Source of the DNA: Allobosea psychrotolerans
GTDB lineage: Bacteria; Pseudomonadota; Alphaproteobacteria; Rhizobiales; Beijerinckiaceae
Direction: 5' to 3'
Length of the DNA stretch: 64,000 nt
Assembly: GCF_002917105.1 (NCBI RefSeq)
Contig: NZ_PQFZ01000007.1
Location: 137,762-201,761, forward strand
How positions within the stretch are numbered: position 1 is the first letter of the stretch; every line of letters begins with the position of its first letter. The notes beneath the pieces were generated by a model. That model was not told the DNA's origin. It did no database searches and saw nothing but the letters and a program-made list of their open reading frames with translations. Made by a program: the position numbers and the translations under genes. Shown piece by piece: positions 1 to 9,363 of the stretch.

Positions 1-476
1 GCGAAGGGCTCGTCGAGATCCTGCCGGCCAAGGGCGCGATCGTGCGCAAATTCACCGCCAAGGATCTCGCGCAGATCCTGCAGGTGCTGAAGACGCTGGA
101 ACAGCTGGGTGGCCGCATGGCCTGCGAACTGGCGAGCGATGCGACGATTCAAGCGATCAACGTGCTGCACGAGCGGATGCTGGCGCTCTACAAATCCAAC
201 AACCGGCTCGAATATTTCAAGCTCAACCAGGCGATCCACAGCGCCATCGTCGCGGCCTCGGGCAACCCCGTTCTGATGGAGATGCACGAGACGCTGCAGG
301 CCCGGATCAAGCGGTTGCGCTTCATCGGCAATGAAGGCCCGCAGAAATGGGCCGGCGCCGTCGCCGAGCATGAGGAGATGATGGCGGCGCTGCTGAAGCG
401 CGACGCGGAGGCGCTTCTCGACGTCATCGGCCGGCATATGGAATCGACCAGGCTGCGCGTCGCCGACGTGTTTTGA
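1..476 (+). CDS. GntR-family (FadR/FCD) transcriptional regulator, 3' part
   Basis: The reading frame is open from base 3, so the 5' end, including most of the DNA-binding wHTH domain, lies outside the window. The visible part starts with the tail of the wHTH (LVEILPAKGAIV) and continues as an all-helical FCD ligand domain. It shows the usual signatures: LEQLGGRMACELA, then FKLNQAIHSAIVAASGNP, then a C-terminal HEEMMAALLKRDAEA helix and GRH. FCD domains usually bind a small organic acid or sugar acid, often through a metal held by Asp and His. The gene converges on the dha operon and could control it, but that is inference. Its last 51 coding bases recur exactly at 10986, and a decayed longer copy lies at 12618. 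Confidence 0.85.
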   Translation, partial: EGLVEILPAKGAIVRKFTAKDLAQILQVLKTLEQLGGRMACELASDATIQAINVLHERMLALYKSNNRLEYFKLNQAIHSAIVAASGNPVLMEMHETLQARIKRLRFIGNEGPQKWAGAVAEHEEMMAALLKRDAEALLDVIGRHMESTRLRVADVF

Positions 477-483
477 TCGGGCG
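423..483 (+). repeat. 61-bp direct repeat, copy 1 (end of gntR)
   Basis: These 61 bases cover the last codons, the TGA stop and 7 bases after it of the GntR gene. They match 10986-11046 without a mismatch by eye. The two copies lie in the same orientation and bracket the whole DhaKLM/ABC operon. A diverged third version is at about 12829-12881. Confidence 0.9.
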
Positions 484-622
484 GATGCTCTCGTGTTGTT
501 TAATAGAGCTTCCGGGAGATTGCTGACGGCCCTTCAAGCCGACTCACGGAGCCGTGTCGCGCCAAAAGCGGGCGTTAGCCGCCGCGCAGATCGCCGACAT
601 TCGACGGTTGCCGTTGCAGGCG

Positions 623-1609
623 CTACCCCCAGCGCAGCGCAGCCGTGTGGACCGGCGCGTCCCAGAGCTGGATCAGGCTGTCGTCCAGCGCAGTCGCGGT
701 CAGGGAACAGCCGGCCATGTCCAGAGAGGTGACATAGGAGCCGACCAGCCCGCGGGCGATGGCCAAACCACGCCCCGCCATGATGCGCCTTGCGGCATTG
801 GCCATCAGGTAGAGCTCCATCGTCGGCGTGCCACCAAAGCCATTGACCAGGAGCAGGCAGGGCGTGCCACGCGCCGGCGCCAGATCGTCGAGGATCGCGC
901 CCATCATCTCGTCGGCGATGGCGTCGGCGGAGGCGAGCTTCACGCGCCGCCGGCCCGGTTCGCCATGGATACCGACGCCGATCTCCATCTCGTCGTCGCC
1001 CAGCGTGAAGGTCGGCTTGCCGGCCGCAGGCACGGTGCAGGAGGTGAGCGCCACGCCCATCGAGCGGGTGCGCCGATTGACCTCGTCGCCGAGCGCCTTC
1101 AACGCATTCAGGTCGCGGCGCTGCTCGGCTGCAGCGCCCACCATCTTCTCGACGATCATCGTGCCGGCGACGCCCCGCCGGCCGGTCGACCAGGTCGATT
1201 TGGGGACGGCCACATCGTCATCGGTGACGACCGTCGCGATTTTCCCCTCGGCCATCTCGGCAGCCATCTCGAAGTTCATGACATCGCCTTCGTAGTTCTT
1301 GACGATGAAGAGCGAGCCGGCGCCGGTCTCGACGGCAGTCAACGCGGCCAGCATCTGGTCAGGCGTCGGCGAGGTGAAGACCTGCCCCGGGCAGGCGGCA
1401 TCAAGCATGCCGAGGCCGACAAAGCCGGCGTGAAGTGGTTCATGGCCGGAACCACCACCCGAGATCAGCGCCACCTTGCCGTCCGTCAGCGCCTTGCGTC
1501 GGACGAATTTCTCGTCTTCACTGAGGACGAGGATATCACCATGGATGGCTTCCAGTCCCTGAAGGCTCTCCGACAGGATGCTGTCGACCGCGTTGATCAG
1601 CTTCTTCAT
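623..1609 (-). CDS. dhaK: Dihydroxyacetone kinase subunit DhaK
   Basis: DhaK is the substrate-binding subunit of PTS-dependent dihydroxyacetone kinase. It holds dihydroxyacetone as a hemiaminal on a His while DhaL-ADP is rephosphorylated by DhaM. At 328 aa it has normal length for the family. The expected residues are visible: GGGSGHEP (His56), NYEGDVMNF (Asp109) and GIHGEPG (His215, the covalent substrate-binding His). It is the last gene of a 12-gene minus-strand operon, and its ATG overlaps the stop of the preceding HTH gene by 4 bases (ATGA). Related kinases of the family phosphorylate tetruloses such as erythrulose, so the true substrate could be a C3 or C4 ketose. Confidence 0.93.
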   Translation of the reverse strand: MKKLINAVDSILSESLQGLEAIHGDILVLSEDEKFVRRKALTDGKVALISGGGSGHEPLHAGFVGLGMLDAACPGQVFTSPTPDQMLAALTAVETGAGSLFIVKNYEGDVMNFEMAAEMAEGKIATVVTDDDVAVPKSTWSTGRRGVAGTMIVEKMVGAAAEQRRDLNALKALGDEVNRRTRSMGVALTSCTVPAAGKPTFTLGDDEMEIGVGIHGEPGRRRVKLASADAIADEMMGAILDDLAPARGTPCLLLVNGFGGTPTMELYLMANAARRIMAGRGLAIARGLVGSYVTSLDMAGCSLTATALDDSLIQLWDAPVHTAALRWG

Positions 1610-2057
1610 GGGCTTCCCCCCAGTGTTTCGGCTTCTTCATCGTCATTGGTTGCAATGAGCGACACCAGGCCGCGCGCGACCCCCAGCACGATGTGGTCGG
1701 CGCGCGCATTCAGATCGGGGCTACCGAAGTCCGGCAATTCAATCACCAGCCGGCGCATGGGACGTTCGGTATCGACCACCTCCAGGCGCCCCGGATGGGC
1801 GGCCTGATAGGCGTTCAGGAAGGCCTGCCGTTCCGGCGGCGCGAAATGGCAGACGTGGAAGATCGTCTCCAGATGCTGGACCGGCACGGGCGTGGCATAG
1901 GCGGGGTTGATGATCTGCGAAATGAAGCTGCGGTTCTTGCCGATGGCTTCTGCAAGGCGCTGTCTGGTGCCGGAGGGGCGGTTTTCGATGACCCCGCGCA
2001 GGATCGCCTTGTAGGTGGCCAGTGGCGATATGTCGGTGGGGATCGTCTCGGGGCTGG

Positions 2058-2061
<4 letters not shown>
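1606..2061 (-). CDS. Small HTH (lambda-repressor-like) protein inside the dha operon
   Basis: This 151-aa protein has an N-terminal helix-turn-helix-like stretch at about residues 30-60 (TRQRLAEAIGKNRSFISQII), followed by a helical segment and an acidic tail (NDDEEAE). It is translationally coupled at both ends: ATGA overlap with the EI gene before it and with dhaK after it. I do not recognise the family by name. Its position between EI and dhaK suggests a regulator that senses the state of the phosphorelay or of DhaK/DhaL, as DhaL and DhaK do with DhaR in enterobacteria, but nothing in the sequence proves DNA binding. Confidence 0.7.
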
Positions 2062-3662
<1,601 letters not shown>

Positions 3663-3668
3663 CACCGC

Positions 3669-3947
3669 TCACTCCTCGTCGAACTTGCGGGCGACGATCT
3701 CGACCAGCGCGGCCAGCGCGGCCGGTGCATCTTCGCCGCTGGCCTTGAAATGCAGCATCTCGCCCTGAGACGCCTTGACCCGCATGATTTTCACCGGGCT
3801 CTTGGCGTCGGTCCATGGACCAGCCGCACTGGTGGCCACCTCGATGCGCGAGCCGAAGCGCTTGGCGGTCTGGGTCAGCTTCACCGAGGGCCGGGCATGG
3901 AGCCCGACCTTGTTGGTGAGCAGGACACTGGCCGTCACCTCCTGCAT
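3669..3947 (-). CDS. HPr phosphocarrier protein
   Basis: This 92-aa HPr relays phosphate from EI to the EIIA-type DhaM. The active-site motif GLHARP (His17) is intact, and SPVKIM sits at the position of the regulatory Ser-46 region. It lies between dhaM (37 bases upstream) and the EI gene (6 bases downstream), which implies a dedicated rather than general HPr. Confidence 0.92.
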   Translation of the reverse strand: MQEVTASVLLTNKVGLHARPSVKLTQTAKRFGSRIEVATSAAGPWTDAKSPVKIMRVKASQGEMLHFKASGEDAPAALAALVEIVARKFDEE

Positions 3948-3984
3948 GCCCAGATTCCCTTCATTCCTTTGGCCGACGCAGCGT

Positions 3985-4383
3985 TCATGCCGACATGAGC
4001 TCCTCGGCAGTCGCCTGCACCACCGCCAGCGGCGAGCCGCCCGAGGCTTCGGTGGCAGCCATCACCGCGCCTTCGACGATCGGTGCATTACAGATGACGA
4101 TGCGTTCGCGCCGCTCCTGCGGCATCATTTCCACCGCCATCTCGCTATTGGTCTCGGCGCCGCCGAGATCGACCAGGATGGCGACGCCGGCTTCCGACCA
4201 GGCCTTGTCGATAGCCGCCATGATGGCGGCGACATCCGTGCCAAGCCCGCCCTCGGCATTGCCTCCCACCGAGGCGAGCGGAACATTGTCGCCGACCATC
4301 TGGCGAACCATATCGGCCGCGCCTTCTGCCACCTTGGCCGAGTGCGACACGATGACGATGCCGACATTTTTGCTGGCTGGCAT
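3985..4383 (-). CDS. dhaM: PTS-dependent dihydroxyacetone kinase phosphotransferase subunit DhaM (EIIA only)
   Basis: DhaM has a mannose-type EIIA fold and rephosphorylates ADP bound to DhaL. The protein is 132 aa from the ATG at 4383, the size of a stand-alone EIIA domain. The N-terminal strand VGIVIVSHSAKVAEG carries the phospho-acceptor His14; DLGGAETNSEMA and VICNAPIVEGAVMAA match the rest of the fold. It starts 4 bases after the dhaL stop. The upstream in-frame extension is ignored because it would overlap most of dhaL. Confidence 0.92.
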   Translation of the reverse strand: MPASKNVGIVIVSHSAKVAEGAADMVRQMVGDNVPLASVGGNAEGGLGTDVAAIMAAIDKAWSEAGVAILVDLGGAETNSEMAVEMMPQERRERIVICNAPIVEGAVMAATEASGGSPLAVVQATAEELMSA

Positions 4384-4387
4384 GCTT

Positions 4388-4990
4388 TCAGGCTCCGATG
4401 GCGTTGCAGATTGCCGTGGCGAGAAGCGCCGACGAGCGGGCGCCCGGGTCCATATGGCCGATCGAGCGTTCGCCCAGGAACGAGGCGCGACCGCGAACGG
4501 CCTTGAGCGGCATCGTCGCCTCGGCCGCTCCATTTGCAACCGCCGGCAGGCGCGAGGCGAGATCGGCGCCGCCCTCGGCCAGCGCGACCTGCAGGGGGCC
4601 GAGCACATCGAGCATCGTCTTCTGGCCGAGTTCGGACTTGCCCCGCGCCTTCACCGCCTCGATTGCGGCAGCCAGCGCCCGCGCCAGATCCGCGATCGTC
4701 GGCTCCGGCGGCAACTCCTTGCCGAGCGCCATGAACAGCGTGCCGTAGAGCGGCCCCGATGCGCCGCCGACCTTCATGACCAGCGTTGTGCCGATCGTCT
4801 TCAGGGCGTCGGGCAGTGGCCTGGCTGCGATCGCGTCGGCCTCCGCCAGCACGGCCTCGAAACCGCGCTTCATGTTCAGGCCGTGATCGCCGTCGCCGAT
4901 CGCCTGATCGAGCACGGTCAGCTCGTCGGCATGCGCCAGGATCGCGTCGGCCATCGCCTCGATCAGCTTTTTCTTCAGCGCTGCATTCAT
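4388..4990 (-). CDS. dhaL: Dihydroxyacetone kinase subunit DhaL
   Basis: DhaL binds ADP/ATP and Mg2+ and transfers phosphate to the substrate on DhaK. At 200 aa it is close to the family's usual 210. LDQAIGDGDHGLNM gives the three metal-binding aspartates (Asp28, Asp33, Asp35) and an adjacent His; KVGGASGPLYGTLF and the C-terminal GHMDPGARS complete the nucleotide lid. It begins 3 bases after the stop of the second ABC ATPase gene, so transport and kinase genes form one transcription unit. Confidence 0.93.
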   Translation of the reverse strand: MNAALKKKLIEAMADAILAHADELTVLDQAIGDGDHGLNMKRGFEAVLAEADAIAARPLPDALKTIGTTLVMKVGGASGPLYGTLFMALGKELPPEPTIADLARALAAAIEAVKARGKSELGQKTMLDVLGPLQVALAEGGADLASRLPAVANGAAEATMPLKAVRGRASFLGERSIGHMDPGARSSALLATAICNAIGA

Positions 4991-4993
4991 CGT

Positions 4994-6007
4994 TCACCTC
5001 ACCCGTTGGCCGTCGGCGGCGAAGAACAGCGGCTTGCGCAGGCTCACAGCGACCTCGTCGCCGACGCCGAGACCCTCATCCGGATCGACAAGGCTCACGA
5101 TCTGGCGCTGGTTCACGTCGATATGCAGGTGGTTCTGGTCGCCCAGGCGCTCGATCCAGTTCACCTTGCCGGTCACCGCTCCAGTGCAGGCTCTCGCTAT
5201 GGCGAGATGTTCGGTGCGCACGCCGATGGTGACGGCCTCGGTCGGGGCCGCGACATCGGGAAACAGCGCGCGAGGCAGCAGGTTGATGCCGGGACTGCCA
5301 AGGCGGGTCGCGACATAGATGTCGGCGGGGTCCTCATAGATGCTGCGCGGCGAGCCGATCTGCACAAGCCGGCCCTGATGGATCACGCCGATGCGCGAGG
5401 CCAGCGTCATCGCCTCGGTCTGGTCATGGGTGACGTAGAGCATGGTCGCGCCCAGATCCTGCTGGATGCGCTTCAGTTCGATGCGCAGTTCCGAGCGCAG
5501 CTTGGCGTCGAGCGAGGAGAGCGGCTCGTCCATCAGATAGATCGCCGGGCGGCGCACCAGGGCACGGCCGATTGCGACGCGCTGCATCTGGCCGCCGGAA
5601 AGCTGCGTCGCGCGGTTGCCCAGCTTGTCCTCGATCCGCAGCAGCCGCGCCACCTCGCGCACAGTGCGCTTGATCTCGTCCTCGGGCGTGCGCCGCGTCG
5701 GCGAGCGCAGCGGGAAAGCCAGATTGTCGAAAACGGTGAGATGCGGATAGAGCGAATATTGCTGGAAGACGAAGGTCACGTCGCGGGCGGCAGGCGGCAG
5801 GCCGGTGACATCGACGCCGCCGATGAAGACCCGGCCGTCATCTGGAGTCTCCAGCCCGGCGACGAGGCGCAAGGTCGTCGTCTTGCCCGCTCCGGTCGGC
5901 CCCAGCAGCACGACGAATTCGCCGTCAGCGATGGTGAGCGAGACATCGTCCACCGCCTTCACCGCGCCAAAGCGCTTCGACACCTGCGTCAGCGCGATCT
6001 CAGCCAT
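4994..6007 (-). CDS. Sugar/polyol ABC transporter ATP-binding protein (MalK/UgpC type), second copy
   Basis: A 337-aa ATPase with Walker A GPTGAGKTT, Q-loop FVFQQYSLYPHL, signature LSGGQMQRVAIGRA, Walker B IYLMDEPLSSLD and switch His in YVTHDQTEAM. A C-terminal OB-like regulatory region (about 230-337) is typical of carbohydrate importers. The ATG at 6007 is chosen because GAGGCG lies upstream and the protein then begins MAEIALTQVSKRFG like its neighbour; it overlaps the preceding ATPase gene by 8 bases. Two different ATPases in one importer operon resemble the glycerol importer GlpST of rhizobia, where they work as a heterodimer. Confidence 0.88.
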   Translation of the reverse strand: MAEIALTQVSKRFGAVKAVDDVSLTIADGEFVVLLGPTGAGKTTTLRLVAGLETPDDGRVFIGGVDVTGLPPAARDVTFVFQQYSLYPHLTVFDNLAFPLRSPTRRTPEDEIKRTVREVARLLRIEDKLGNRATQLSGGQMQRVAIGRALVRRPAIYLMDEPLSSLDAKLRSELRIELKRIQQDLGATMLYVTHDQTEAMTLASRIGVIHQGRLVQIGSPRSIYEDPADIYVATRLGSPGINLLPRALFPDVAAPTEAVTIGVRTEHLAIARACTGAVTGKVNWIERLGDQNHLHIDVNQRQIVSLVDPDEGLGVGDEVAVSLRKPLFFAADGQRVR

Positions 6008-7121
6008 GGGTTCGCCTCGCAGTGCCGGTCTCGTGCAGGGCGGAGCGGATGACCTTGCCGGTCGCCGCATCGAACAGCGAGAGCCGCTCCGGCTTGAAGG
6101 AGAGGCTGACCCGGTCGCCGGCCGCCGCCCTCAGATGGGCTGGCAGCCGGACCTTGAGCATGCCGCGCGGGGTGGTGACCGTCACGATCTGGTTGGTGCC
6201 GAGATATTCGGCGCCGAAGATCTCGCCGGGCAAGGCGCCGCCCTGCCGCCCGGGGTCGCCGATGACGACCTGCTCCGGTCGAACCCCCAGCGCCAGCGGC
6301 CCAGGCGCGCGGGTCTCGCGCAGTTCGGGCAGCGGAATGACGGCGGTATCGATGGTGACCGCAGTCGCGCCTGCCGTTGCCGTCCCCTCGAAATGGATGA
6401 AGTTCATCGCGGGCGAGCCGATGAAATCGCCGACAAACATTGAGGTCGGGTGGTCATAGATGTCCTGGGGCGAGCCTAGCTGCTCGATCACGCCGTCATT
6501 CATCACCGCGATCTTGTCGGCCATCGACATGGCCTCCAACTGGTCATGGGTGACATAGACCGTCGTCGCCTTCAGCCGGTCGTGCAGCGCGCGCAGCTCG
6601 CCGCACATCAGATGGCGGAACTCGGCGTCGAGCGCGCCCAGAGGCTCGTCCATCATGAACGCCTTGGGCTCGCGCACGATGGCGCGCCCGAGCGCGACCC
6701 GCTGCCGGTCGCCGCCCGAGAGGCCCGAGACCGGCTTGTCGAGGAGATGCTCGATCCGCAAGGTCCTCGCGGCGTCCTCGACCCGCCGGCTGGTTTCGGC
6801 CTTCGGCACACCCATCGAGACCAGCGGGAAACTGATGTTCTTGCGCACGTTCATGTGCGGGTAGAGCGCAAAGAGCTGGAACACCATGGCGATATCGCGC
6901 TCGCGGGCGCGCTTGAAGGTGACGTCCTCGCCGTCGAGCCGGATCGATCCCGCTGAGGGGAGCTCGAGCCCCGCCACCATCCGCAAGGTCGTGGTCTTGC
7001 CGCAGCCGGAAGGGCCGAGCAGGCAGAAGAAATCACCGTTCTCGACCGTGAAGCTCGTATCCCGCACCGCCGTGAAGGAGCCGAAGCGTTTCAGCAGATT
7101 GTCGACCCGGATCTCGGCCAT
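6000..7121 (-). CDS. Sugar/polyol ABC transporter ATP-binding protein, first copy
   Basis: A 373-aa ATPase of the CUT1/UgpC type with Walker A GPSGCGKTT, Q-loop VFQLFALYPH, signature LSGGDRQRVALGRA, Walker B FMMDEPLGALD and H-loop YVTHDQLEAM. The C-terminal 130 residues form the usual regulatory domain. It starts 3 bases after the stop of the small membrane protein gene. It probably pairs with the next ATPase to power the permeases encoded at 7346-9231. Confidence 0.88.
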   Translation of the reverse strand: MAEIRVDNLLKRFGSFTAVRDTSFTVENGDFFCLLGPSGCGKTTTLRMVAGLELPSAGSIRLDGEDVTFKRARERDIAMVFQLFALYPHMNVRKNISFPLVSMGVPKAETSRRVEDAARTLRIEHLLDKPVSGLSGGDRQRVALGRAIVREPKAFMMDEPLGALDAEFRHLMCGELRALHDRLKATTVYVTHDQLEAMSMADKIAVMNDGVIEQLGSPQDIYDHPTSMFVGDFIGSPAMNFIHFEGTATAGATAVTIDTAVIPLPELRETRAPGPLALGVRPEQVVIGDPGRQGGALPGEIFGAEYLGTNQIVTVTTPRGMLKVRLPAHLRAAAGDRVSLSFKPERLSLFDAATGKVIRSALHETGTARRTHG

Positions 7122-7124
7122 GGT

Positions 7125-7349
7125 TCACTCCGGGAACTTGGTGACGAAGGTGAACATGACAACGCCGATGAGCGTGGTGACGAAGGAATAGCCGTAGAGC
7201 GTCAGCGAGAACGGCTGCAGCAGCATCAGCACGCCGGCCGCGATCAGCACTGTCGCCAAGGTCTCCATCGGCCCGCGCCGCAGCGGCTTCGGCCAGCGCG
7301 ATCGAGACGCTCCGTCCGATTGGCGGGAATGGCTGGCATGCAGATTCAT
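7125..7349 (-). CDS. Small membrane protein of the dha-linked ABC operon
   Basis: A 74-aa protein with a basic N-terminus (about 27 residues rich in Arg and Ser) and two hydrophobic segments, about residues 29-45 and 52-70. Its ATG overlaps the stop of the second permease gene (ATGA), and the first ATPase gene follows 3 bases after its own stop. I do not recognise the family. Small accessory membrane proteins do occur in some alphaproteobacterial polyol importer operons. A later start at Met28 would leave only the membrane part. Confidence 0.7.
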   Translation of the reverse strand: MNLHASHSRQSDGASRSRWPKPLRRGPMETLATVLIAAGVLMLLQPFSLTLYGYSFVTTLIGVVMFTFVTKFPE

Positions 7350-8314
7350 TTGCGCACCGCCCCAAACGTAATGCCGCGCAGCAGGTGTTTGCGCAGCAGC
7401 ACCGTGAAAACCAGGATCGGAATCAGGAACAGGGTCGTCCCGGCCGCCACGGCCGGCCAGTCCTGTCCGCCCTCGCCGATGATGATCGGGATGAAGGGCG
7501 GGGCAGTCTGGGCCGTGCCGGAGGTCAGGAGCACGGCGAAGGCGTACTCGTTCCAGGCGAAGATCAGGCAGAAGATCGCGGTTGCGACGATGCCGGTCGT
7601 GGCCTGCGGCAGCACGACCTTCCGGAAGGCCTGCAGCCGCGTATAGCCGTCGATCATGGCGGCTTCCTCGTATTCGCGCGGGATCTCGTCAATGAAGCCC
7701 TTGAGCAGCCAGACAGCGAGCGAAACATTGACCGAGGTGTAGAGCAGGATCATGCCGACCCGCGTATCGGAGAGGCCGAGCTCGCGGTACATCAGGAAGA
7801 TCGGGATCGCGACGGCGATCGGCGGCATCATCCGCGTCGACAGGATGAAGAAGAGCAGATCGTCCTTCAAAGGCACCTTGAAGCGCGAGAAGGCATAGGC
7901 AGCGCAGGTACCCAGGCCCACCGAGAGCAGGGTCGAGCCGAAGGCGATGATCAGCGAGTTGAGGAAGCGCGGCACATAATTTGAGGGGCCGACGACGACC
8001 ATGCTGCGCGAGCGCGTGATCTCTTCGCAGGCCGAGTCCGCCGGCGGGAGCGAGGCGAGATAATCCGCGGTCTGACGCGAGCGTGTGTTGAAGAGGTTGC
8101 AATAGCCTTCGATCGAGGGCTCGAAATGCACGAACGGCACGACTTTGGGCGGGTAGGAGATCGAGTCCGGCGGCGTCTTGATGCTGGTCAGGCCGATCCA
8201 GAGCAGCGGCACGAGGGCCACCAGCGCGTAGAGCACCACGATCGCGCCGGCGAGCAGCTTGACCCGGCCGCTTGGCGCGACGACGGAATGGGCGGTGGAG
8301 GTCGCGCCGCTCAT
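7346..8314 (-). CDS. Carbohydrate ABC transporter permease (MalG-like)
   Basis: A 322-aa inner-membrane permease with about six transmembrane segments, the first at residues 18-38. The EAA loop that contacts the ATPase reads EYEEAAMIDGYTRLQAFRKVVLP. There is a long periplasmic insert (about 50-110) containing two cysteines, which is unusual for this family. The start ATG at 8314 overlaps the upstream permease stop (ATGA). It forms a heterodimer with the next gene's product by analogy with MalFG. Confidence 0.88.
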   Translation of the reverse strand: MSGATSTAHSVVAPSGRVKLLAGAIVVLYALVALVPLLWIGLTSIKTPPDSISYPPKVVPFVHFEPSIEGYCNLFNTRSRQTADYLASLPPADSACEEITRSRSMVVVGPSNYVPRFLNSLIIAFGSTLLSVGLGTCAAYAFSRFKVPLKDDLLFFILSTRMMPPIAVAIPIFLMYRELGLSDTRVGMILLYTSVNVSLAVWLLKGFIDEIPREYEEAAMIDGYTRLQAFRKVVLPQATTGIVATAIFCLIFAWNEYAFAVLLTSGTAQTAPPFIPIIIGEGGQDWPAVAAGTTLFLIPILVFTVLLRKHLLRGITFGAVRK

Positions 8315-9231
8315 CGTGCCTTCACCTTGTTCAAGGCCTTCACATAGATGTTCGCCAGCCCGAACACGGCGACGAACAGGATGATCGCGAAGGCAGAGGA
8401 ATAGCCGGTGCGCCAGGCCTCGAAGGCGGCGCGCTTGAGCGTGATCGAGGCGAGTTCGGTGGTCGAGCCGGGCCCGCCGGAGGTCAGCAGGTTGACCATG
8501 TCGAACATCTTGAAGTTCTCGATGCCGCGGAACAGCACCGCCAGCATGATGAAGGGCAGGCACATCGGCAGCGTGATCGAGATGAATTGGCGCCAGTTGC
8601 TGGCGCGATCGACCTCGGCTGCCTCGTAGATGTAGTCCGGGATCGAGCGGAGCCCCGCCAGGCAGATCAGCATGACATAAGGCGTCCACATCCAGGTATC
8701 GACGATGATGATCGCCCAGGGGCTCAGGGTGACGTCGCCCAGCATCTGGAAGGAGGACGGCGCAAGCCCGGAGAAGAACGAGACGACGTAATTGAACAGG
8801 CCGATCTGCGGCTGATAGAGGAAGGTCCAGAAATTGCCGACGACGGCCGGCGACAGCATCATCGGGATCAGGATCAGCGTGGTCCAGAAGCCGTGGCCGC
8901 GGAATTTGCGGTCGATCAGATAGGCGAGCGCAAAGCCGAGCACGGTCTGCAGCAGGATCGTCCAGAAAACGAAATGCGCGGTGGCCTGCATGCGCTGCCA
9001 GATCTCCGGATCCGACAGGATCGCCTGGTAGTGCTCGAGCCCGACATTGCGCAGCGGCGCATTGGGGCGGTTGGCGCGGTAATTCGTGAAGGAGAGCTGG
9101 ATCGTCCAGATCAACGGGAAGAGGTTGATCGCGAGCAGCAGGATCATCGTCGGCGCGATGAAGAGCCAGGCGATCGTCGTGTCGGAGAGGCCCCTGACGC
9201 GGTGGGCGATCGGGGCATAGGGTGCGCGCAT
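8311..9231 (-). CDS. Carbohydrate ABC transporter permease (MalF-like)
   Basis: A permease of about 306 aa with a first membrane helix TIAWLFIAPTMILLLAINLF and the EAA loop YIYEAAEVDRASNWRQFISI. I chose the ATG at 9231 because AGGAG lies 7 bases upstream; an ATG at 9270 without a clear ribosome site would add 13 residues. It is the second gene of the operon, 132 bases after the binding-protein gene, a gap that often lowers permease expression relative to the binding protein. Confidence 0.85.
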   Translation of the reverse strand: MRAPYAPIAHRVRGLSDTTIAWLFIAPTMILLLAINLFPLIWTIQLSFTNYRANRPNAPLRNVGLEHYQAILSDPEIWQRMQATAHFVFWTILLQTVLGFALAYLIDRKFRGHGFWTTLILIPMMLSPAVVGNFWTFLYQPQIGLFNYVVSFFSGLAPSSFQMLGDVTLSPWAIIIVDTWMWTPYVMLICLAGLRSIPDYIYEAAEVDRASNWRQFISITLPMCLPFIMLAVLFRGIENFKMFDMVNLLTSGGPGSTTELASITLKRAAFEAWRTGYSSAFAIILFVAVFGLANIYVKALNKVKAR

Positions 9232-9363
9232 CCTCGCACTCCTGAGGCCGGTGATGTCGCTCGCATTCATGACTCGGCACCGCTTTAAGGCAAAGTCGGG
9301 AACTAGCTGCGCCTGCTCATGCAAGGCGCAGCCTTTGGCTCCGGCGGACAGGAGGCCGGCGGC

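Noticed and set aside
554..1807. 417-residue plus-strand open frame opposite dhaK
   Set aside because: It is rich in Arg, His and Asp-Gln with no recognisable domain and lies wholly antisense to DhaK and the HTH gene. High GC gives long antisense frames.
3995..6052. 685-residue plus-strand open frame opposite dhaM, dhaL and an ABC ATPase gene
   Set aside because: It covers the complement of three well-supported genes and has the composition of a shadow frame.
7346..9280. 644-residue fused permease
   Set aside because: The frame runs through the complement region of the first permease. The coupled ATG at 8314 gives a normal single permease, so no fusion exists.
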